From NCBI GenBank assembly GCA_016210055.1, contig JACQUZ010000103.1, forward strand, positions 1 to 64,000: a stretch of 64,000 nt of DNA. The letters run 5' to 3'. A model generated the notes under the pieces. That model saw nothing but the letters and a program-made list of their open reading frames with translations, was not told the origin of the DNA and made no database searches. The DNA is from Deltaproteobacteria bacterium. GTDB taxonomy: Bacteria; Myxococcota_A; Polyangia; Haliangiales; SHYZ01. Each line of letters starts with the position of its first letter. Position 1 is the first letter of the stretch. Shown here piece after piece: positions 37,067-45,403 of the stretch. Position numbers and translations under genes: made by a program.

Positions 37067-37598
37067 GCATTACACCCCCTTTGCGGTGGTCGGCTACTTT
37101 GACACGCCGGCCCAGCTTTACCACGCGTGCGAGGGGCTTCGCGACGCGGGCTACAAGAACTTCGACGCGCACACGCCGTTCGCAGTGCACGGGCTCGAGA
37201 AAGCCATGGGGCTGAGGCCCTCCAAGCTTCCTTGGGTTGTGCTGACTTGTGGAACGCTCGGCCTTCTCGGCGGGATCCTCCTGGCCTGGTACACGCAGGC
37301 CTATGACTACCCGCAGAACATCAGCGGCAAGCAGCCGTTTTCCTACCAGGCGTACGTGCCAATCTTTTTCGAGCTAACCGTCCTATTGGCGGCGTTTGGC
37401 GCGTTCTTTGGACTTTGGACCTTGAACAAGCAGCCGGCTTTTTATCACCCTGTGATGAAGCACCCATCGTTTCCACGGGCCTCCGACGACAAGTTTTTGC
37501 TCAGCATAGAGACGAGCGATCCCATGTTTCACGCTACCGAGACGCGGAATTTCCTAGAAAAGCTCGGGGCTCAAGAGATCCAAGAGGTGGCTTCATGA
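37059..37598 (+). CDS. actD: Alternative complex III membrane subunit ActD
   Basis: A 179-residue protein beginning with the typical ActD domain [48 protein letters not shown], followed by two transmembrane helices ([24 protein letters not shown] and [20 protein letters not shown]) with a conserved [11 protein letters not shown] between them. ActD is a small structural subunit of ACIII; it carries no heme or Fe-S. The ATG at 37059 overlaps actC by 8 bp and is favoured over a GTG-like reading at 37011. Its stop overlaps actE (ATGA). Confidence 0.93.
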   Translation: MAEHYTPFAVVGYFDTPAQLYHACEGLRDAGYKNFDAHTPFAVHGLEKAMGLRPSKLPWVVLTCGTLGLLGGILLAWYTQAYDYPQNISGKQPFSYQAYVPIFFELTVLLAAFGAFFGLWTLNKQPAFYHPVMKHPSFPRASDDKFLLSIETSDPMFHATETRNFLEKLGAQEIQEVAS

Positions 37599-38209
37599 AG
37601 CGCGCTGCTTGGACAAGCGTAGCTCTGGTAACCCTGCTGGCGGGGTGCCGCGGTCAACCGAGCGAAAAATCTCCTGTCCACCTTATCGAGGACATGGACT
37701 TCCAGCCCAAGTACCAGGCCATGGAGGCCAGCTCGTTCTTTGCCGACGGACGGTCAATGAGGCCGCTCGTGGCGGGGACCATCGCTCAAGGGATGCTCGA
37801 GGAAGACGACGCGTATTTCCGTGGGAAGAACGGCGACTCCTTTGTCTCCAAGGCGCCAATCGAAGTCACCGAGGGGGTCTTGCATCGTGGCCAGGAGCGC
37901 TTTGACATCTTCTGCGCGCCGTGTCACGACCGGAGCGGCAGCGGACGCGGAATGGCCGTGCGACGCGGATTCCCACCGCCCATTGACCTATCCTCCGAGC
38001 GAGGATTGACCATGCCCGATGGAGAGATCTTTCAGGTGATATCCAATGGCGTGCGAAACATGCCTTCCTACCGGAGCCAGATTCCTGTGGACGATCGCTG
38101 GGCGATCGTGGCTTGGGTGCGCGTCCTTCAGCGCAGCCAGCACGGTAGCCTCGAAGACGTGCCCGAGCAGCACAAGAAAAGCATCGAATCGGAGAGCGGA
38201 GCCAAATGA
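37595..38209 (+). CDS. actE: Alternative complex III monoheme cytochrome c lipoprotein ActE
   Basis: A 204-residue lipoprotein with signal peptide and lipobox (VTLLAGC, Cys18). The single heme site is CAPCH (residues 107-111), followed by Met-bearing loops that could supply the axial ligand (RNMPSYRSQIP). The N-terminal half contains DMDFQPKYQAMEAS, conserved in ActE. It collects electrons from ActA and may deliver them to the cytochrome c domain of CoxB. The start at 37595 overlaps the actD stop; the longer reading from 37415 mirrors actD. It is coupled to actF (ATGA). Confidence 0.94.
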   Translation: MKRAAWTSVALVTLLAGCRGQPSEKSPVHLIEDMDFQPKYQAMEASSFFADGRSMRPLVAGTIAQGMLEEDDAYFRGKNGDSFVSKAPIEVTEGVLHRGQERFDIFCAPCHDRSGSGRGMAVRRGFPPPIDLSSERGLTMPDGEIFQVISNGVRNMPSYRSQIPVDDRWAIVAWVRVLQRSQHGSLEDVPEQHKKSIESESGAK

Positions 38210-39432
38210 GCAGTGCGGTGAACATGCACGCGGTCGCTTCGGCGCCTGCTGTAATCGACGCTACTCAACTCGAGGAAGCCAAGGGGAAGAAGCTGGTCAG
38301 CGCGGCCACCGCGTTGCTGGTGGTAGGCGTGCTCTTGTGCGTGGCCGCGGCCCTGGTGGATAAGAAGAGGTTCGCCTTTTCCTACCTGGTTGGCTTCTCT
38401 TGGGTCGTCACCACGGGGCTGGGGGCGCTTTTCTTTATACTCGTTCAGCATCTCACCCGGGCAGGCTGGTCGGTTGCCGCGAGAAGGCACATGGAGTGGA
38501 TAGCGACCGTACTGCCTTGGTGCGTGGTGCTGTTCGTTCCCATCCTGATTTTCCGGCACGACCTGTTTCACCACTGGATGGGCCCACAGGCGGCGCACGA
38601 TGAGCTCATTCAAAAGAAAGCCGGCTACCTGAACGAACCGTTCTTCTTCGCGCGTGCGGCCCTCTATTTCCTTGTTTGGACCCTTGTTTCTCTTTTTTAT
38701 GCCAAGATGTCGCGCAAGCAAGACGAGACCGGAGATCACGAGCTGACGCTAAAGATGCAGGCTTTCTCCGCTCCAGCGACGCTCCTCTTCGGTATCACGT
38801 TGACCTTCGCCGGGTTCGATTGGCTCATGACGCTCGACCCGCATTGGTTTTCAACGATCTTTGGCGTGTACGTATTCTCGGGCGCGGCAGTGAGCTCGCT
38901 CGCCTTGCTTCTCATTATCACGGTGGTCTTACAGGAATCAGGATACCTGAAAAAGGTGAGCAACGTTGAGCACCGGCAGGACATCGGCAAGCTGCTCTTC
39001 GGCTTCGTCGTGTTCTGGGCGTACATCGCCTTTTCGCAGTACCTCCTGTACTGGTACGCGAACATTCCCGAGGAGACGATCTATTTCCGTCATCGCTGGG
39101 AAGGTTCGTGGAAAGCCGTAAGCCTCATCCTCCTGTTCGGGCATTTTGTCGTCCCGTTTCTATTCCTGCTCTCACGGCACACCAAGCGGAATCCGACGAC
39201 TGCGCTCGTGGGGGCTGCGTTCATGTTGATCATGCATTACGTGGACCTGTACTGGTTGGTGATGCCCACGCTCGATCATCACGGTGCCCATCCCAGCTGG
39301 ATTGACCTGGCTGGTCTCCTTGGTCCCCTGGGCCTCTTGGCGTTTCACGTGGCCAAAAAGGCGGCAGATGGGCCCTTGTATCCGCTCAAGGACCCAAGGC
39401 TCGCCGAGACAAAGAAAGTCGAGAACCTCTAA
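38206..39432 (+). CDS. actF: Alternative complex III membrane subunit ActF (NrfD-like)
   Basis: A 408-residue polytopic protein with about ten helices, related to ActC but shorter and without the conserved quinol-site histidine pattern. Segments include LVVGVLLCVAAALVDKKRFAFSYLVGFSWVVTTGLGALFF, FFARAALYFLVWTLVSLFYAKMS, TLTFAGFDWLMTLDPHWFSTIFGVYVFSG and FVVFWAYIAFSQYLLYWYANIPEETIYF, which is a strong ActF signature. ActF completes the ACIII membrane core and has been proposed to help in proton translocation. It overlaps actE by four bases. Confidence 0.94.
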   Translation: MSSAVNMHAVASAPAVIDATQLEEAKGKKLVSAATALLVVGVLLCVAAALVDKKRFAFSYLVGFSWVVTTGLGALFFILVQHLTRAGWSVAARRHMEWIATVLPWCVVLFVPILIFRHDLFHHWMGPQAAHDELIQKKAGYLNEPFFFARAALYFLVWTLVSLFYAKMSRKQDETGDHELTLKMQAFSAPATLLFGITLTFAGFDWLMTLDPHWFSTIFGVYVFSGAAVSSLALLLIITVVLQESGYLKKVSNVEHRQDIGKLLFGFVVFWAYIAFSQYLLYWYANIPEETIYFRHRWEGSWKAVSLILLFGHFVVPFLFLLSRHTKRNPTTALVGAAFMLIMHYVDLYWLVMPTLDHHGAHPSWIDLAGLLGPLGLLAFHVAKKAADGPLYPLKDPRLAETKKVENL

Positions 39433-39449
39433 TCGTGGGCGGTGGAACT

Positions 39450-39848
39450 GTGAGCGAGCAGGACAAGCCAAAGAACAAGCAGATCCTCGTTTACTTGATA
39501 GCTACTCTTCTGGCGCTCGGCGTAACGGTGATTCTTGTGATCGAGCTCTTCAATCACACCATGAGAAGAGAGATCGCCCAGAAGGTCCTCGAGCGCCCAG
39601 GGACAGAAATACGCAAGCTGCGAGTGCACGAGGGGGAGCGGTTGTCACGCTACCAATGGGCGAGCCAAGAGGACGGCATCGTGCGCCTGCCACTCGATCG
39701 GGCCGTCGAGTTGACGTTGAGGGACTGGGAGAAGAGGCCATCGGTGCCCCCACAACCAGCTTCCGATGTGGCGGCTCCCGATCAGGCAGCTTCTACGACA
39801 CATGGCACTCCACCTGCGCCCCCTGCACCAAGCGGTACATCGAGGTAA
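39450..39848 (+). CDS. Small membrane protein between actF and sco, unknown function
   Basis: A 132-residue protein with one transmembrane helix (ILVYLIATLLALGVTVILVIELF) near the N-terminus, then a soluble part with charged helices (RREIAQKVLERPGTEIRKLRVHE, SQEDGIVRLPLDRAVELTLRDWE) and a Pro/Ala-rich tail (PPAPPAPSGTSR). It is single-pass with a periplasmic domain of about 100 residues. GTG starts at 39435 and 39450 are both possible; the latter gives a charged cytoplasmic start (MSEQDKPKNKQ). Sitting inside the coupled respiratory operon, it could be an accessory or assembly factor of ACIII or the oxidase. I do not recognise a named family. Confidence 0.75.
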   Translation: MSEQDKPKNKQILVYLIATLLALGVTVILVIELFNHTMRREIAQKVLERPGTEIRKLRVHEGERLSRYQWASQEDGIVRLPLDRAVELTLRDWEKRPSVPPQPASDVAAPDQAASTTHGTPPAPPAPSGTSR

Positions 39849-39851
39849 TCG

Positions 39852-40691
39852 TTGCGACGAGGAGTGCACAGGCTGCTGTCAGCACTCGTGTTCCTGAGTG
39901 CGCTGAGCGCGCTGAGCCCGGGTAGAGCTCTCGGAGAGACGTCCGTCCCCAAGCCCCTGCAGGGAATTGACATCGTCGAGAAGCCGGGCTCGAGATTGCC
40001 CCTTGACCTCTCGCTGCGCGATCAGTCGGGCCAAGTCGTGTCGCTGGGCAGCTATTTCGGGGAAAAGCCGGTTGTCCTCGTTCTCGCCTATTACCAATGC
40101 CCCATGCTTTGCACGCTCGTCCTAAATGGCGTGACCGAGGGGCTCAAGGGACTGGCGTGGGCGGCTGGAAACGAATTCCGAGTGCTCACCGTGAGCATTG
40201 ACCCGCGCGATAGCGCGTCGCTGGCCCGCGAGAAGCGCCAGAACTACTTGGCGGCGTACGGGCGTCCCGTTTCAGAGAAGGGCTGGGACTTCTTGACAGG
40301 TGACGAAGGGACGGTGCGGGCGTTGGCTGAATCCGTTGGCTTTGGCTACCGCTGGGACGGGGAGACGAAGCAATTTGCCCACGCTGCTGGCCTGTTTGTC
40401 CTTACCCCAGATGGGCGGCTTTCGCGCACCCTCTACGGTGTTCGCTTCAAGTCAAGCGACCTGCGCTTGGCGCTCCTCGAGGCCTCGCAGGGAAAACTCG
40501 GATCAGCATGGGAGCGCGTCATCCTATTCTGTTTTCACTATGACCCCAGTGCGCGTGGCTATGTCCTGGCCACCACCCGGATCGTGAAGGCCTCGGGAGT
40601 CCTCACGATTCTCATTCTTGGCGGTTTTCTTCTCCGGCTATGGCGCAGGGAGCGGAGACAGGCCACTGGATCCCCGGAGCATGGACAATGA
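39852..40691 (+). CDS. Sco1/SenC family copper chaperone
   Basis: A 279-residue periplasmic protein with an N-terminal signal peptide/anchor and a thioredoxin-like Sco domain. The copper motif is CPMLC (Cys83 and Cys87, CxxxC), and the downstream His of KQFAHAAGLFVLTP is the third ligand. A C-terminal membrane helix (VLTILILGGFLLRLW) is an extra feature. Sco proteins deliver copper to, or reduce the cysteines of, the CuA site in CoxB. The gene begins with a TTG at 39852 and its stop overlaps coxB (ATGA), which fits a role in maturing that subunit. Confidence 0.9.
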   Translation: MRRGVHRLLSALVFLSALSALSPGRALGETSVPKPLQGIDIVEKPGSRLPLDLSLRDQSGQVVSLGSYFGEKPVVLVLAYYQCPMLCTLVLNGVTEGLKGLAWAAGNEFRVLTVSIDPRDSASLAREKRQNYLAAYGRPVSEKGWDFLTGDEGTVRALAESVGFGYRWDGETKQFAHAAGLFVLTPDGRLSRTLYGVRFKSSDLRLALLEASQGKLGSAWERVILFCFHYDPSARGYVLATTRIVKASGVLTILILGGFLLRLWRRERRQATGSPEHGQ

Positions 40692-41650
40692 GCGCATTTG
40701 AACCGAAAAAAGTGCCGCCAGTAGAGATCGATTCGTTCTGGCTCCCCAAGCAGGCATCCACCCTAGCCAAGGATATTGACGCGGGATGGGACGCGGCCAT
40801 GCTCGTGTCCATCATCTTCTTCGTGCTTGTGGTGGGGCTAGCCGCGTACTTCTTGGTAAGGTACAAGCGGCGCAGCGCCTCAGACGTTACAAGTGAGGTC
40901 GACCATTCGACCAAGCTCGAGCTCACCTGGAGCGTGATCCCGCTGGGAATCGTGATCGCGCTGTTTTTCATTGGGCTCAAGGGGTATGTCAACGCGGCCG
41001 TTGCACCGGCCGAGGCCTATGAAATCAACGTGACCGCTGCCCAGTGGAGCTGGTCGTTTTCTTACCCCAACGGGACGATCTCCGACGAGCTCCACGTGCC
41101 CAAGGGACGCCCGGTGCGGCTCATCATGAGCTCAACCGATGTCGTGCATAGCTTCTACATCCCCGAGTTCCGCGTGAAGTCCGACATTATTCCCGGCCAG
41201 TACACGACCGTGTGGTTCGAGGCCACGGAGGCCAAGGAAACGACCCTGTTCTGCACTGAATACTGCGGGAAGGCCCACTCGAACATGCTCGCCAAGGTGG
41301 TGATCGACGAGGAAGAGAAGTTCAACGAGTGGGTGGAATCGGGGGGCGGCACCAAGGAGGTCTCGCCTGCTGAGCTAGGCAAGTCGCTGCATGAGAGCCG
41401 GTGCGCGCCCTGTCACACCATCGACGGCACGAGGACCATCGGGCCTTCGTTTAAAGGGCTATTCGGCCGTGAAGAGGCCCTGGCCGACGGATCTAAGGTA
41501 ATGGTAGATGAGAATTATCTTCGCGAGAGCATCCTGGAGCCGACCAAGAAGGTGGTGCAAGGCTACCCAGCGGCCATGCCCACGTTTTCCGGGATGCTAA
41601 CGGACAAGCAAATCGACGCTCTCATCGCGTTCATCAAAACCCTGAAGTAA
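40688..41650 (+). CDS. coxB: Cytochrome c oxidase subunit II with fused cytochrome c (caa3-type)
   Basis: A 320-residue CoxB. There are two N-terminal membrane helices (about residues 36-57 and 81-100) and a periplasmic cupredoxin domain with the CuA ligands His154, Cys189, Cys193, His197, Met200 ([12 protein letters not shown]). A cytochrome c domain is fused C-terminally, with CAPCH (239-243) and a probable axial Met in AAMPTF (Met297). The fused heme defines a caa3-type oxidase and lets ACIII donate without a soluble cytochrome. The ATG at 40688 overlaps the Sco stop; the listed upstream frame adds residues without support. Confidence 0.95.
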   Translation: MSAFEPKKVPPVEIDSFWLPKQASTLAKDIDAGWDAAMLVSIIFFVLVVGLAAYFLVRYKRRSASDVTSEVDHSTKLELTWSVIPLGIVIALFFIGLKGYVNAAVAPAEAYEINVTAAQWSWSFSYPNGTISDELHVPKGRPVRLIMSSTDVVHSFYIPEFRVKSDIIPGQYTTVWFEATEAKETTLFCTEYCGKAHSNMLAKVVIDEEEKFNEWVESGGGTKEVSPAELGKSLHESRCAPCHTIDGTRTIGPSFKGLFGREEALADGSKVMVDENYLRESILEPTKKVVQGYPAAMPTFSGMLTDKQIDALIAFIKTLK

Positions 41651-41685
41651 GAAAGCCGATTACGCCGATTACGGACGGAAAAACC

Positions 41686-43323
41686 ATGTCGCAGAGCATG
41701 CTAGCAGACGCGCCACAACCAGAATTCCTTCCGCCGAGGGAGTCTAGCTACCTCACCGCGTATCGAGGAATCACGTCGTGGCTCACCACGCTCGATCACA
41801 AGCGGATCGGGCTCATGTACCTTGGGAGCACCTTCGCGGCATTCCTGGTCGGGGGCCTGCTCGCGCTGCTCGTGCGCCTGGAGCTCTTGCATCCTGGCCA
41901 GCAGTTCATGAGCGCCGAGCTTTACAACCAGGCGTTCACGCTGCACGGCGCGATCATGGTGTTCCTCTTCATTATTCCAAGCATCCCAGGCGCGATTGGC
42001 AACTTCATCCTGCCCATGATGCTGGGGGCCAAGGACGTGGCGTTTCCCCGTCTCAACTTGATGAGCCTCTACTTGTACTGGATCGGGGCGGCGTTCAGCA
42101 TCGCGGCGATCGTGCTGGGTGGATTCGACACGGGGTGGACTTTCTACGTCCCCTATTCCGTGAAGACGAGCGGTGCCGTCATTGCGGTCACTTTAGGCGT
42201 CTTCGTTATCGGATTCTCGAGCATCCTGACGGGCCTCAACTTTATCGTGACCATCCACAAGCTGCGCGCGCCGGGGATGGGTTTTTACAAGATGCCGCTC
42301 CTCCTCTGGGCGCTCTACTCCAGCAGCGTGGTGCAGATCCTCGCGACCCCGGTGCTGGCCATCACGCTCCTTCTGCTCGTGTTCGAGCGTGCCTTCCACG
42401 TAGGCATTTTCGACCCGGCCCTTGGCGGCGACGCGGTCCTCTTCCAGCACTTCTTTTGGTTCTACAGCCACCCCGCCGTGTACATCATGATCCTGCCGGG
42501 GATGGGCATGATCAACGAAATCATCTCGGTTCACGCGCGCCGCAAGATCTATGGCTACAAGATGATCGCTTACTCGAGCGTGGCGATCGCCCTCATCGGC
42601 TTCCTCGTGTGGGGACACCACATGTTCGTGGCGGGACAGAGCGAGCTAGCATCCACGATCTTTTCGGCTCTGACGTTCCTCGTCGCGATTCCGTCTGGGA
42701 TAAAGGTCTTCAACTGGGTGGCGACCCTGTGGCGAAGCTCCATTGCCTACACGACGCCCATGTTTTTTGCGCTCTCCTTCCTCTTCCTATTCGTGATCGG
42801 GGGCTTGACCGGCGTCTTCTTGGGGATGCTCGGCGTGAACATGCACCTCCACGACACGTATTTCGTGGTGGCCCACTTCCATTACACCATGATGGGAGGG
42901 ACGGTTATCGCGTTCCTTGGCGGCCTGTTCCACTGGTGGCCCAAGATGACGGGCCGGATGTACTCCGAGAGGCTTGGCAAGATCTCCTGCCTGCTCATTT
43001 TCATTGGCTTCAACATGACCTTCTTCTCGCAGTTTATTCTCGGAAGCCGTGGGATGCCGCGGCGCTACTACAACTACCTCGACCAGTACCAACCTCTCCA
43101 CGCGTTCTCCACGTTTGGTTCATGGGTCCTCGGGGCCGGCTTCCTGGTCATGATCTACGCGTTGTTGATTTCGCTGAAGAACGGTGCAAGAGCGCCAGCC
43201 AATCCATGGGGCGGAATGAGCCTCGAGTGGAAGACCTCATCGCCGCCTCCGCCAGACAACTTCCACGAAACGCCGGCCATTGTGCATGGGCCGTATGACT
43301 TCAACGCGGGGGTGGCCAAGTGA
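41686..43323 (+). CDS. coxA: Cytochrome c oxidase subunit I, type A2
   Basis: A 545-residue heme-copper oxidase subunit with twelve or more helices. Metal ligands are visible: His87 (TLHGAIM, heme a), His262, His311 and His312 (CuB), Tyr266 (the cross-linked tyrosine, in SHPAVY), and His397/His399 (VAHFHY, heme a3 and heme a). The position of the D-channel Glu of type A1 enzymes (GHPEVY) reads YSHPAVY, the tyrosine-serine motif of type A2 oxidases such as Thermus caa3. It reduces oxygen to water and pumps protons. It sits 35 bp after coxB, and its stop overlaps coxC (GTGA). A long reading in another frame (41778-43298) is a GC artefact. Confidence 0.96.
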   Translation: MSQSMLADAPQPEFLPPRESSYLTAYRGITSWLTTLDHKRIGLMYLGSTFAAFLVGGLLALLVRLELLHPGQQFMSAELYNQAFTLHGAIMVFLFIIPSIPGAIGNFILPMMLGAKDVAFPRLNLMSLYLYWIGAAFSIAAIVLGGFDTGWTFYVPYSVKTSGAVIAVTLGVFVIGFSSILTGLNFIVTIHKLRAPGMGFYKMPLLLWALYSSSVVQILATPVLAITLLLLVFERAFHVGIFDPALGGDAVLFQHFFWFYSHPAVYIMILPGMGMINEIISVHARRKIYGYKMIAYSSVAIALIGFLVWGHHMFVAGQSELASTIFSALTFLVAIPSGIKVFNWVATLWRSSIAYTTPMFFALSFLFLFVIGGLTGVFLGMLGVNMHLHDTYFVVAHFHYTMMGGTVIAFLGGLFHWWPKMTGRMYSERLGKISCLLIFIGFNMTFFSQFILGSRGMPRRYYNYLDQYQPLHAFSTFGSWVLGAGFLVMIYALLISLKNGARAPANPWGGMSLEWKTSSPPPPDNFHETPAIVHGPYDFNAGVAK

Positions 43324-44009
43324 GCTCGCACGGTGTTGCCCACGAAGGGCGTGGTGCCCATGACGCGGGCGCAGGCTCGCCACAGTTTCAAGTCGCGCAC
43401 CACTTCGACTCTCCCGAGACCCAATTTGCTTCGGGTCGGATGGGGACCTGGCTCTTCCTGGTGACGGAGATCCTCTTCTTCGGCGGCCTATTCTGCGCCT
43501 TCTTCATCTATCGAAGCTGGTACCTCGACGCCTTCGTCGAGGGGCACAAGCACTTGGATAAGGTCATGGGCGCCGTCAACACGATGGTGCTCATCTTGTC
43601 GAGCCTCACGATGGCGCTGGCAGTTCGCGCCTCGCAGCTCTCCAAGAAGCAGCAGGCATTTCATTTCCTGCTTGCCACCTTCGTCCTGGCGGCCGTCTTC
43701 CTCGTTATCAAGTATCTAGAGTACAGCCACAAGGTTCATGACGGTTTGCTCCCTGGCAAGTACTTCACTGGGCAGGGATTCCAGCACGCGGAAGCGAGCA
43801 TCTTCTTTGCGCTCTACTTCGTCATGACGGGTATCCACGGCCTCCACGTGGTCGTCGGGATGGGACTCATCCTTTGGCTCTTGATTCGTAATCAAAAAGG
43901 CCATTTCTCGAGCCGATACCATGCTCCCGTCGAAAACGTGGGGCTCTACTGGCACCTGGTGGACATGATCTGGATTTACCTCTTTCCATTGCTTTACCTG
44001 GTCGGGTGA
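43320..44009 (+). CDS. coxC: Cytochrome c oxidase subunit III
   Basis: A 229-residue polytopic subunit, starting at a GTG overlapping the coxA stop. Conserved subunit III segments are visible: [59 protein letters not shown] and [22 protein letters not shown] (the HxxDxxW pattern). It supports the stability and proton uptake of CoxA. It is followed 12 bp later by the subunit IV-like gene. Confidence 0.95.
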   Translation: MSSHGVAHEGRGAHDAGAGSPQFQVAHHFDSPETQFASGRMGTWLFLVTEILFFGGLFCAFFIYRSWYLDAFVEGHKHLDKVMGAVNTMVLILSSLTMALAVRASQLSKKQQAFHFLLATFVLAAVFLVIKYLEYSHKVHDGLLPGKYFTGQGFQHAEASIFFALYFVMTGIHGLHVVVGMGLILWLLIRNQKGHFSSRYHAPVENVGLYWHLVDMIWIYLFPLLYLVG

Positions 44010-44021
44010 CCGGAGGCTGTG

Positions 44022-44444
44022 ATGACACATCAAGGATCTCACGCGGGGAACGGGCAAGATCACGTCTCGCACGTACTTCCGACAAAAGCCTACTTGAAGA
44101 CGTGGTTGGCCCTGGTTGTTCTGACCGCGATAACCGTGGCGGTGAGTTACCTGAGCTTTGGCACGTTCAACCTGGTCATCGCCCTCCTCATCGCGACGAT
44201 CAAGGCGACGGTGGTCGGGGCGGTCTTCATGCACCTTTTCTTTGACCACAAGTTCCATTCCCTAATTTTCGCCAGCTCGATCATCTTTCTCGGGATTTTT
44301 ATTGGATTCACCATGAGCGACACCGAGGCGCGAGGGCGAGCGGAGAGGATTGAGCGGGAGCGGCCGGCGGATGTCTCGAAGCCTTTCTCGGGGACTCGCA
44401 GTGAGGCCGCCCAAAAAGCAGCTCACGCTCCGTCCGCACGCTGA
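44022..44444 (+). CDS. coxD: Cytochrome c oxidase subunit IV-like (CoxD)
   Basis: A 140-residue membrane protein with about three helices (TWLALVVLTAITVAVSYLSFGTFNLVIALLIATIKATVVGAVFMHLFFDH and LIFASSIIFLGIFIGFTM), the prokaryotic cytochrome c oxidase subunit IV profile. The N-terminal TKAYLKTW and the HLFFDHKFH motif fit the family. The ATG at 44022 follows GGAGG; a GTG at 44019 is one codon earlier. The polar C-terminus may be disordered. Last gene of the coupled act-cox operon. Confidence 0.88.
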   Translation: MTHQGSHAGNGQDHVSHVLPTKAYLKTWLALVVLTAITVAVSYLSFGTFNLVIALLIATIKATVVGAVFMHLFFDHKFHSLIFASSIIFLGIFIGFTMSDTEARGRAERIERERPADVSKPFSGTRSEAAQKAAHAPSAR

Positions 44445-44533
44445 TCGCCTCGCGCACCTGACCTTCGCCCTGGGGCAGCCTTCCTGTTGGGACGCGAACT
44501 GGATGCCATGAAGGCGCGCTAGAATGGCGACCC

Positions 44534-45328
44534 ATGTCCATGCTCCGCGTTCCGCATCTCAAGAGATACCGGCCTGGCGCTGAGAACGACATCGCGCCCC
44601 CTTCCCAGGAAGCCCTCTCGTTTTCCTTCAAGTGGTTCGCTGCTCTCGACGCGTACCACCGCTACCGGATCGAGGGGCTCGAGCACGTCCCTCGCTCGGG
44701 ACCCGGGCTCATCGTGAGCCACCACAGCTATATCGTCATCGACACGATGCTTCTCTTCCGCCGGATCTACCTCCGCGACGGCCGCATTCCTCGGTCCCTC
44801 ACCGACCACGCCATGTTCAAGATTCCAGTGATCAGGGATCTCTTTTACACGTGGGGCGTTCTCGACGGGACCCCGGAAAATGGTCTCCGAGTGCTCGCTG
44901 ATGGGCAATTGGCCCTCGTGATGCCCGGCGGTGGGCTCGAGTGGTCGCGGCCTTCGACCCAGGCGCAGAGTCTTCGCTGGGGGGAACACCGAGGCTACGC
45001 CCGTCTCGCGATTCGCGCCGGAGTGCCGATTATCCCGACCGCGTGCCCATCTGCCGACCACCTCTACATCGTTCCCTTTGACGCCTGGAAGGTCGCCAAG
45101 ACCTTGGAGCAGTGGCTCGGCATGCACCGAATTCCGCCGATGCCTATTGGCTTCGGCCTCGGGCCTTTGCCATTTCCGGTTCGCCTCACCCAATACGTGG
45201 CTCCCCCCATCCTTCCCGACGTGTCCCCCGAGGCGGCTGATGATGAGGTGGCGGTGAAACGACTCGACGACAGGGTTCGTGAGGCCATCACCGAGTTGCT
45301 CCACCGGCGATCGCCGGCGGGCAGCTGA
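44534..45328 (+). CDS. 1-acyl-glycerol-3-phosphate acyltransferase-like protein
   Basis: A 264-residue PlsC-superfamily acyltransferase. The catalytic block reads GLIVSHHSYIVIDTM: His and Asp are five residues apart, as in the TMEM68/DGAT-like subgroup rather than the classic HxxxxD. The glycine motif LVMPGGGLEWSR (the GGxxE acid) and VPIIPTACPSADHLYIVPFDAW are also typical of that subgroup. It probably transfers acyl groups to a glycerolipid at the inner membrane, or makes esters or triacylglycerols. It lies between coxD and the RegB-like kinase, with independent spacing (90 bp before, 75 after). Confidence 0.8.
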   Translation: MSMLRVPHLKRYRPGAENDIAPPSQEALSFSFKWFAALDAYHRYRIEGLEHVPRSGPGLIVSHHSYIVIDTMLLFRRIYLRDGRIPRSLTDHAMFKIPVIRDLFYTWGVLDGTPENGLRVLADGQLALVMPGGGLEWSRPSTQAQSLRWGEHRGYARLAIRAGVPIIPTACPSADHLYIVPFDAWKVAKTLEQWLGMHRIPPMPIGFGLGPLPFPVRLTQYVAPPILPDVSPEAADDEVAVKRLDDRVREAITELLHRRSPAGS

Positions 45329-45357
45329 AGCTCGGAAAGCTCAACCGGCGATCGCCG
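45303..45357. promoter_or_regulatory. Two palindromic GCGATCGC boxes upstream of regB
   Basis: The 14-bp sequence ACCGGCGATCGCCG occurs at 45303-45316 and again at 45344-45357, the first extending to the perfect palindrome CCGGCGATCGCCGG. The copies are 41 bp apart (start to start); the first covers the end of the acyltransferase gene and the second lies about 47 bp before the RegB-like start. They look like a duplicated operator; a terminator is less likely because no T-tract follows. Confidence 0.45.
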
Positions 45358-45403
45358 CCTCATTGCCCGGCGCGGCCAGTGCGGTAGTATTTTTCCGCGC
45401 TAG

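Noticed and set aside
41778-43298. 506-codon open frame inside coxA
   Set aside because: It is in another frame over a gene whose product has all oxidase ligands; composition is Arg/His-rich, as expected for a GC-rich shadow.
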